This document shows positions 58,156 to 64,000 of a DNA stretch of 64,000 bases, in pieces; positions within the stretch are counted from its first letter, which is position 1, and each line of letters starts with the position of its first letter. A program made the position numbers and the translations under genes. The stretch covers positions 1,003,001 through 1,067,000 of the forward strand of contig NZ_CP011028.1 in NCBI RefSeq assembly GCF_002221525.1. The letters run 5' to 3'. This stretch comes from Pseudoalteromonas espejiana DSM 9414 (lineage in GTDB: Bacteria; Pseudomonadota; Gammaproteobacteria; Enterobacterales; Alteromonadaceae). The notes beneath the pieces were generated by a model. The model did not search any database, was not told where the DNA came from, and was given only the letters and a program-made list of their open reading frames with translations.

Positions 58156-59202
58156 ATGAAAACAGTAGGATATGCAGCAAAAAGCGAAGGGGCCGAATTA
58201 ACCGAATTTGCTTTTGAGCGCCGTGATTTACGCAATAACGATGTAGAAATTGAAATATTATACTGTGGTGTATGCCACTCAGATTTACACGCCGTTCGAA
58301 ATGACTGGGGCACAAGCCGCTACCCGCTTGTACCAGGGCATGAAATTGTAGGTAAGGTAAAAGCGGTGGGTAGCAACGTTAAAAAATACAAGCAGGGCGA
58401 CACCGTAGCTGTAGGCTGTATGGTTGACTCATGCCAAAGCTGCGATCAGTGTGATAACAACGAAGAACAATTTTGCCGCGAGGGCATGGTTGGCACTTAC
58501 GCAGGTAAAGATAGAGAAACCGGCGATATGACCCAAGGTGGTTATTCTAAACATGTGGTTGTACGCGAAGAATTTGTGCTGTCTGTACCACAAAATTTAG
58601 AGCTTTCGCGCGTGGCCCCTTTGTTATGTGCAGGTATTACGACGTATTCTCCACTGCATAAGTGGGGCGTTAAAAAAGGCAGCCGTGTTGCTGTTGTAGG
58701 CCTAGGTGGTTTAGGGCATATGGCTGTTAAAAATGCCGTTGCTATGGGCGCCACGGTTACGGTAATAGGGCGTAGCGAATCTAAAAAAGATGATGCGGTA
58801 GAGCTAGGTGCACAGCATTATTTAGTATCAACAAACGATGACGAAATGAAAAAGTCGCAATCGGCCTTTGATGTCATTATTGATACCGTACCAGTTAAGC
58901 ATGACCTTTCAATTTATACCCCTTTACTCGATATTGATGGCGCATTGGTAATTGTAGGCCAAGTTGGCCCAGTTGAAGAGCTAAACACAGTGCCGCTATT
59001 AATGGGCCGTCGTCAAGTGGCTGGGTCGCTCATTGGTGGCATAGCCGAAACACAGCAAATGCTTGATTTTTGTGGCGAGAATAACGTATTACCAGAGTGC
59101 GAAATGATCAACATAGACGAAATTAACACAGCCTACGAACGTATGGAAAAATCGGATGTGCGTTATCGATTTGTGATTGATATGGAATCGCTCAGTGCAT
59201 AA
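58156..59202 (+). CDS. Zinc-dependent NAD(P)H alcohol dehydrogenase (YahK/CAD type)
   Basis: 348 aa medium-chain dehydrogenase/reductase. Catalytic zinc ligands C40 (CGVCHSD), H62 (GHEIVG) and the later Cys in APLLCAG; structural zinc by C93, C96, C99 and C107. The coenzyme-binding motif is GLGGLGHMAVK, followed by GRSESKK, which favours NADPH. It resembles broad-specificity aldehyde reductases of the cinnamyl-alcohol-dehydrogenase group. Monocistronic; AGTTATT before ATG is a weak ribosome site. Confidence 0.92.
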   Translation: MKTVGYAAKSEGAELTEFAFERRDLRNNDVEIEILYCGVCHSDLHAVRNDWGTSRYPLVPGHEIVGKVKAVGSNVKKYKQGDTVAVGCMVDSCQSCDQCDNNEEQFCREGMVGTYAGKDRETGDMTQGGYSKHVVVREEFVLSVPQNLELSRVAPLLCAGITTYSPLHKWGVKKGSRVAVVGLGGLGHMAVKNAVAMGATVTVIGRSESKKDDAVELGAQHYLVSTNDDEMKKSQSAFDVIIDTVPVKHDLSIYTPLLDIDGALVIVGQVGPVEELNTVPLLMGRRQVAGSLIGGIAETQQMLDFCGENNVLPECEMINIDEINTAYERMEKSDVRYRFVIDMESLSA

Positions 59203-59213
59203 CGTGTAACTAT

Positions 59214-59245
59214 AAAAAGAGCCGCTAATGAGCGGCTCTTTTTAT
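59214..59245. terminator. Bidirectional terminator
   Basis: AAAAGAGCCGCT / AGCGGCTCTTTTT with short loop, between the convergent dehydrogenase and MFS genes. Confidence 0.9.
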
Positions 59246-59255
59246 ACAACTGGTT

Positions 59256-60458
59256 TTAGCATGTTTGTGCTACAGGCTGCTTTTTACTCATTTGTAAGTA
59301 GCTTAATAACCACATAATAAATCCACCAACAAATAGCCCAGCAGCAACATAACCGGTTTGATTAGGTGCTGCCCCCTGCACAATAGCGATACCGCCAACC
59401 CACGGGCCTATGGCATTGGCAACATTAAATGCACATTGCACTAAAGCACCAATCATAGCGTGGCCATCTGGCGATACGTCCATTAATAATGATTGAATTA
59501 ATGTGGCTAAACCCACGCTACAGCCTATGAAAAATATAACGGCGTAAAGCATCCAAATATTATGGCTGGCTGTTACATAGGCAAAAGCAAAAACAATAGT
59601 GCATATAAGGGCAAAGCCCGTGGTTTTAATTGCCGATTTATCGGCCGCTTTTCCGAGCACATAGTTACCCAGTGTAGAGCCAATACCAAACATCACCATA
59701 GCAATAGAAATAGTATAAGGCGCGGTTTTTGTAACATCTAAAATTGTATCTGCAATGTAGGTATAAATACAAAATACGCCGCCAAAGCCAATAATTACAA
59801 TCCCTAAAATAGACCATACAAGTTTGTTTTTAAGTACACCAAACTCATTTAATAAGTTAGATGGCTTAGCGTTATCAATATTGGGTACTACTTTATAAAC
59901 ACATATAAAAGCAATAAAGGCAATGACCCCAGCACCGGCTAAACAGTAGCGCCAACTAAGGTTTTGGCCAACTAAAGTCACAATAGGTACGCCCACGATA
60001 GTGGCTACAGTAAGCCCCATAAATACCTTCGACATAAAGCTTGCGCGTTTACCTTGCGGTGCTATATCGGAGGCCAATAAAATGGCAGCACCAAAATAAG
60101 CACCATGAGGCAGGCCGCTTAAAAACCTAAAGACAACCAGTTGCTCAAGCGATGTAGCTAATGCGCTCAAACTATTAGATATACACATTAAACTTAAAAA
60201 TATTAATAGTGCTTTGCGCTTACGCATATTCGCTGTAGTAAGCATTAAAATAGGGGCGCCAATAACAACACCAATTGCATAAGCGCTAATAGCATAGCCA
60301 CTTTGCGAGGGCGTACTGCCAAATGTTTCGCTGATCAGCGGAAGCATAGGCATCATCGAAAATTCCGATAACCCCAAAATAAATGTACCAAGTGCTAACA
60401 CTAATAAAATAGCTGTTCTGTTTAATTGATTAGATGCCGACGCTACATCTGCACTCAT
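59256..60458 (-). CDS. MFS exporter (DHA1/AraJ-like)
   Basis: 400 aa from the ATG giving MSADVASASNQL, with AAGGATC four bases upstream (the frame extends 15 codons further). Twelve hydrophobic helices; motif A-like loop between helices 2 and 3 is MRKRKAL, and GLPHGAYFGAAILLASD and VGVPIVTLVG are typical of the AraJ/NepI/arabinose-efflux group. Substrate unknown. The C-terminus has an odd Gln/Cys end (KKQPVAQTC). Confidence 0.87.
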   Translation of the reverse strand: MSADVASASNQLNRTAILLVLALGTFILGLSEFSMMPMLPLISETFGSTPSQSGYAISAYAIGVVIGAPILMLTTANMRKRKALLIFLSLMCISNSLSALATSLEQLVVFRFLSGLPHGAYFGAAILLASDIAPQGKRASFMSKVFMGLTVATIVGVPIVTLVGQNLSWRYCLAGAGVIAFIAFICVYKVVPNIDNAKPSNLLNEFGVLKNKLVWSILGIVIIGFGGVFCIYTYIADTILDVTKTAPYTISIAMVMFGIGSTLGNYVLGKAADKSAIKTTGFALICTIVFAFAYVTASHNIWMLYAVIFFIGCSVGLATLIQSLLMDVSPDGHAMIGALVQCAFNVANAIGPWVGGIAIVQGAAPNQTGYVAAGLFVGGFIMWLLSYLQMSKKQPVAQTC

Positions 60459-60829
60459 AGAAGATCCTTTAACAATAATTTTTAAAAAATAGTGGGTCGC
60501 CACAAATAAACGCGTGGAGAATAACTTATATAAGGGTGTGGAGTGTGTCAGTGAGGAAGGTATTTTAAGTTAAAAAGTGTACTGCGTCATGTATAAAATT
60601 AGTATTTTTGGCTTGTTTTATTCTTGTTAACTAATAAAAAGTAACAGCTATAGCATTAAAATTAAAAAAGTTTTTATAAAGCAGTTAATTAGCTGGTCAA
60701 TATTTGCTCGCCTAAAATGTAATAAACACCTATATTTACAAGGTGCTTACATTTATTACCCGCTTACATATAAGTTTTATATTTGTTTGCTACTGTCACC
60801 CTAATATTACTTTCCTTAAGGTTTAATAC
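60459..60829. other. Gene-free region with a complex dyad before the chemoreceptor gene
   Basis: 371 bp, A+T-rich. Between 60716 and 60759 are nested, mutually exclusive inverted repeats: GTAATAAA/TTTATTAC (60719-60726, 60752-60759), AATGTAA/TTACATT (60716-60722, 60747-60753) and inner CACCT/AGGTG (60727-60731, 60741-60745). They could be an operator or a switchable leader hairpin. Nothing else is recognised. Confidence 0.4.
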
Positions 60830-62128
60830 ATGTTCGGTATAAGTAAAAACAATGCAAAAGTTGAAGAATTGGAACTTCAACTCATTCAAAATAAGTCAAT
60901 TTTGTCTGCTATTCACAGACACGTTGCTTATATTGAATTTACACCAGAGGGAAAGGTTTTAGACGCTAATCAACTTTTTTTAGACACAATAGGCTACAAA
61001 AAAGAAGACGTTATAGGAAAACATCATCGTATGTTTTGCGACCCAGAATATACTAATTCGAATGAGTACAGCCAGTTTTGGCAATCATTGCAAGCTGCAA
61101 AATCTAAAAGTGGTAACTTTTTAAGGTTTAAAGCTAATGGCGATAAGCTCTGGCTTGAAGCAACGTATTTTCCTGTTGAAATAAATGGTGTAGTAACCAA
61201 GGTTATTAAAATAGCATCTGATATTACAGCAAGTTATGTACAGCGAAAATCCCAAGAGGCTCTCACTGAGGCGCTTGATAAAGCATTGGCAACTATAGAA
61301 TTTAACCCCGATGGCACTATTATTAAAGCCAATAAAAACTTTTTATCAACAATGGGATATAGCCTTGCAGAGATCACCGGCCAGCACCATAAAATGTTTT
61401 GTACTGAGGCGTTTTATCAAAAAAATCCACGGTTTTGGAATGAGCTAAGTGAAGGTGAGTTTAAGTCGGGCAAGTTTAAACGTATAACCTCAGATGGCTC
61501 GGAAATTTGGTTAGAAGCAACATATAACCCTATTTTAAATAATAAAGGCCAAGTAATAAAAATAGTTAAGTTTGCCTCAAATATTACCGAACGAATAAAG
61601 GATAATGAAGCGGTAAGTGATGCGGCACAAATAGCCTACGAATCGGCTGTTTCAAGTGCGCAAACTGCAAAAAGAGGCTCTGAAATATTACATGAGGCTA
61701 TTACAAACTCTGATGCAATTGTTAGCCAAGTACTTAAATCGGTAGATTTAATTAAAAACCTTAATGAACAATCGGCAGTTATTGGCTCTATAGTGTCGAC
61801 TATTAGTAGTATTGCAGATCAAACCAATTTGTTAGCGCTCAATGCTGCGATTGAAGCCGCCAGAGCGGGTGAATACGGCAGGGGTTTTGCTGTTGTAGCC
61901 GATGAAGTAAGGCAACTTGCAGCAAGTACAAGCAGTTCTACCAACGAAATTGCCACCGTTGTAAAAAATAACCAAGAGTTAACTAACGATATTTCTAAGC
62001 AAATAACGTCGGTGTCAGATTCATCGGAACAAGGCCGAGCACTTATTGCTAAATTTTCTGAAGTAATTCAGGAAATAGAGCGAGGGGCAGATACAGTATC
62101 AGCAACGGTGTCTAAGCTTAATGTGTAA
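60830..62128 (+). CDS. Soluble chemoreceptor with two PAS domains
   Basis: 432 aa, no membrane segment. Two similar PAS domains (about 30-130 and 150-255) share the LWLEATYFP / IWLEATYNP strand and G-x-F-x-R-F motifs, so they arose by duplication. A short linker leads to the signalling hairpin with [20 protein letters not shown] and DEVRQLAAS. The cytoplasmic domain is short, without HAMP. Aer-like PAS proteins often sense redox through haem or FAD; the HHRMFC and HHKMFC segments in each PAS are notable. AAGG upstream of the ATG. Confidence 0.9.
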   Translation: MFGISKNNAKVEELELQLIQNKSILSAIHRHVAYIEFTPEGKVLDANQLFLDTIGYKKEDVIGKHHRMFCDPEYTNSNEYSQFWQSLQAAKSKSGNFLRFKANGDKLWLEATYFPVEINGVVTKVIKIASDITASYVQRKSQEALTEALDKALATIEFNPDGTIIKANKNFLSTMGYSLAEITGQHHKMFCTEAFYQKNPRFWNELSEGEFKSGKFKRITSDGSEIWLEATYNPILNNKGQVIKIVKFASNITERIKDNEAVSDAAQIAYESAVSSAQTAKRGSEILHEAITNSDAIVSQVLKSVDLIKNLNEQSAVIGSIVSTISSIADQTNLLALNAAIEAARAGEYGRGFAVVADEVRQLAASTSSSTNEIATVVKNNQELTNDISKQITSVSDSSEQGRALIAKFSEVIQEIERGADTVSATVSKLNV

Positions 62129-62156
62129 CACAAGACATTTTTGACTTATAAGTTAT

Positions 62157-62183
62157 TAAAGTGCGACATTATGTCGCGCTTTA
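62157..62183 (+). terminator. Hairpin after the chemoreceptor gene
   Basis: AAAG-GCGACAT / ATGTCGC-CTTT with small mismatches; only a weak T-run follows, so termination strength is uncertain. Confidence 0.5.
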
Positions 62184-62200
62184 ATAGCGCTTTCACATTA

Positions 62201-62238
62201 TATAATTTATGCCATACATAACAGTGGCATAAATTATA
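62201..62238. promoter_or_regulatory. Perfect 14-bp inverted repeat abutting the TonB receptor start codon
   Basis: TATAATTTATGCCA (62201-62214) and TGGCATAAATTATA (62225-62238) are exact reverse complements around a 10-nt loop. The start ATG begins at 62240, and the left arm opens with a TATAAT hexamer. No Shine-Dalgarno sequence is visible. It may be an operator over the promoter or an mRNA hairpin occluding initiation. Confidence 0.75.
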
Positions 62239-62239
62239 A

Positions 62240-64000
62240 ATGACTCATAAAAAAAGCATTCAACCTACCTATTTACTCTCTCCTTTAGCGCTACTAATTA
62301 GCAGCTTTTTATCGCCTACAATACTTGCTGATGATAACAACTTAGAAGTGATTGAAGTGCACGGGCATGCGCAAAATAAACATGTATCACTTGGCTCGTC
62401 AGAGTCATTACTTAGTAATTTAGGTGTTGATTTTTCTGCTGCGGGCGGGGTTTCTAACTTGCCTATTTTAAATGGTTTAATGGGCGATAGGGTAAAAGTA
62501 CTTGTTGATGGCGCAGATGTAACAGCAGCGTGCGCTAATCATATGAACCCGCCTCTTTCTTACATATCAGCAAATCAGATAATGTCTTACAAGGTGGTTG
62601 CTGGAGTTTCACCAATAAGCGCAGGTGGCGATAATATTGCCGGTGTAATAAGCGTTAATTCTATTTCGCCTCAGTACAGTCAAAGTAGTGAATTGGGCTG
62701 GCACTCGGGCTATGTATCGGCAAAATACAGTAGTATTGATAACGGCACAAAGCTAGGCGTAGGAGCACGTTTAGCAAGTGATACATTGAGTTTTAATTAT
62801 CAAGGATCGTTTAGTGATGCCAACAGTTACGAGGATGGAAATGGGAATGTAGTACTTGATACATTATACCAAGCTCAAAATCACAGCCTTACAGGCGCCA
62901 TACGCGATGAAAAGCAGCAATTAGTTATAAAGCTCACACACCAAAAAATACCGTATCAAGGGTTTGCGAATCAGTACATGGATATGACTGATATCACCAG
63001 TTACGGCGCTATTGCCCAATATAAGCGCAGTTTTGAAAACAGCGAGCTACAAGGGCAAGTAAATTGGCATAGCGTGAAACACGAAATGGGTTTTTTTAGT
63101 AAAGAAAAAACCGGCATGATGCCCATGAAGACAGACTCGCAAGATATAAGCACCCAGCTTAAATGGCGTATTACGCTTGATAAAAATAGCTCACTATTGC
63201 TTGGTCAAGAATACTATCACTACCGCATTGATGATTGGTGGCCGGCTATTGAAGGCTCAGCCATGATGGGGCCAAATGACTATGTAAATATTAATAATGG
63301 TAAGCGTGAGCGCATTGCCTTATTTGCAGAATATGAAAGCCAAATTAATAAAAAACTATGGCTAAACACTGGAGTAAGGGTTGAGCGTGTTAACACGCAA
63401 GTTGATGAAGTACAGGCCTATAACGATGGCATGAGTATGATGGATATGGGCAGTATGAGCGCAATGACCACTGCCAATAATGGGATGGCGGCAAATGACT
63501 TTAATAATGCCGATAGAAATAAAACCGACACCATTGTTGATGCTAATTTATTAGCTAATTACCAAATTACACTATATGACGAGCTGCAATTAGGCCTTGC
63601 TCGCAAAAATCGCGCACCCAACTTATATGAGCGCTACAGCTGGGGTGTAAGTAATATGGCCACCACTATGATTGGCTGGTACGGCGATGCAAATGGTTAT
63701 ATTGGTAACCCAGAGCTTGATGTAGAAACTGCAAATACCATTAGTGCAACGTATACAAAAACAGCTAAAGATGATACTTGGCGTGTAAGTGCTAATATGT
63801 GGTACACCGATGTAAACAACTACATTGATGCAAATATTGTACGTAGTTTTAATAGTTACGGCTTAGCAAACACATCTCGTAATATTTTGCAGTTTAGTAA
63901 TGTTGACGCCACATTATATGGTGCCAAAATCGATGTAAGTAAGTCGCTTTATCAATCTAAACCGTTTGGCGAATGGGTAGTAACAGCAAATATTACAAGT
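62240..64000 (+). CDS. TonB-dependent copper receptor, OprC/NosA-like (5' part)
   Basis: Outer-membrane receptor, 587 codons present and still open at the window edge. Signal peptide ends near TILADDNN; the plug includes LEVIEVHG, LNGLMGDRVKVLVDGADV and GGDNIAGVISV. In the plug C98-A-N-H-M102 followed by NPP matches the C-x3-M copper site known from Pseudomonas OprC. The barrel contains Met-rich loops (GMMPM about 63115-63130; DGMSMMDMGSMSAM about 63428-63470) and LARKNRAPNLYERYSWG. Copper uptake is the likely role. The usual TonB box is not obvious; LEVIEV is the best candidate. Confidence 0.85.
   Translation, partial: MTHKKSIQPTYLLSPLALLISSFLSPTILADDNNLEVIEVHGHAQNKHVSLGSSESLLSNLGVDFSAAGGVSNLPILNGLMGDRVKVLVDGADVTAACANHMNPPLSYISANQIMSYKVVAGVSPISAGGDNIAGVISVNSISPQYSQSSELGWHSGYVSAKYSSIDNGTKLGVGARLASDTLSFNYQGSFSDANSYEDGNGNVVLDTLYQAQNHSLTGAIRDEKQQLVIKLTHQKIPYQGFANQYMDMTDITSYGAIAQYKRSFENSELQGQVNWHSVKHEMGFFSKEKTGMMPMKTDSQDISTQLKWRITLDKNSSLLLGQEYYHYRIDDWWPAIEGSAMMGPNDYVNINNGKRERIALFAEYESQINKKLWLNTGVRVERVNTQVDEVQAYNDGMSMMDMGSMSAMTTANNGMAANDFNNADRNKTDTIVDANLLANYQITLYDELQLGLARKNRAPNLYERYSWGVSNMATTMIGWYGDANGYIGNPELDVETANTISATYTKTAKDDTWRVSANMWYTDVNNYIDANIVRSFNSYGLANTSRNILQFSNVDATLYGAKIDVSKSLYQSKPFGEWVVTANITS

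Overview
The window is chromosomal DNA of a marine gammaproteobacterium of the order Alteromonadales, most likely Pseudoalteromonas. The grounds are A+T-leaning, gene-dense DNA, a complete Na+-pumping NADH dehydrogenase locus (nqrABCDEF-apbE-nqrM), a cytochrome bo3 operon, FabV as enoyl-ACP reductase, an H-NOX two-component cluster and a bolA/yajG/ampG neighbourhood. I saw no tRNA, rRNA, CRISPR array, transposase or prophage.

Layout. 1-5 kb: 3' end of an ammonium transporter gene, mrcB (PBP1b) and a chemoreceptor. 5-10 kb: hemL, pyrB, hemJ, a ClC protein and erpA; erpA has a promoter overlapped by a strong IscR-type site. 10-17.5 kb: a small membrane protein, an XRE regulator, the minus-strand operon rlmG-yajG-ppi-ampG, then alkB, bolA and fabV (the last behind a FadR-like palindrome). 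17.5-25.1 kb: the Nqr locus with its flavin transferase ApbE and iron-delivery factor NqrM. 25.2-26.0 kb: a gene-free tandem array of six copies of a roughly 80-nt element. Each copy has a 5' stem-loop and a two-tier terminator hairpin with compensatory changes, which looks like a multicopy small RNA locus. 26.1-32 kb: a promoter with a perfect FNR box, an unknown small membrane protein, a 13-bp inverted repeat and cyoABCDE.

32-41.4 kb: secreted, thioredoxin-like, deacetylase-family and PilZ proteins, ettA, then metA and a methionine synthase encoded as two proteins (homocysteine module plus folate/B12/activation modules) behind a MetJ-type operator. 41.5-43 kb: an A+T-rich insert with an AbiV-like HEPN gene and an exported unknown. 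43-49 kb: a two-subunit molybdenum hydroxylase (Ior type), a CsbD protein and hrpB. 49-50.8 kb: a SigZ-like sigma factor and a glutathione-transferase-like protein, both with Cys-rich tails, plus an exported SnoaL-like protein. 50.9-53.6 kb: REC-HDOD regulator, H-NOX sensor and histidine kinase in one operon, a probable nitric-oxide signalling system. 53.6-64 kb: a DUF1800/DUF1501 secreted pair, a DUF1499 protein, a zinc alcohol dehydrogenase, an MFS exporter, a soluble two-PAS chemoreceptor and the first 587 codons of an OprC-like copper TonB receptor, whose start codon abuts a perfect 14-bp inverted repeat.

Themes. Respiration is central: Na+-Nqr and bo3 oxidase flank the repeat array, and an FNR box lies between. 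Several operons show recognisable control sites (IscR, MetJ, FNR, FadR-like). The most novel-looking element is the tandem RNA array; next are the split metH, the H-NOX/HDOD operon and the unexplained palindrome before the copper receptor. Where the longest reading frame began upstream of a better Shine-Dalgarno/start pair, I moved the start and say so.
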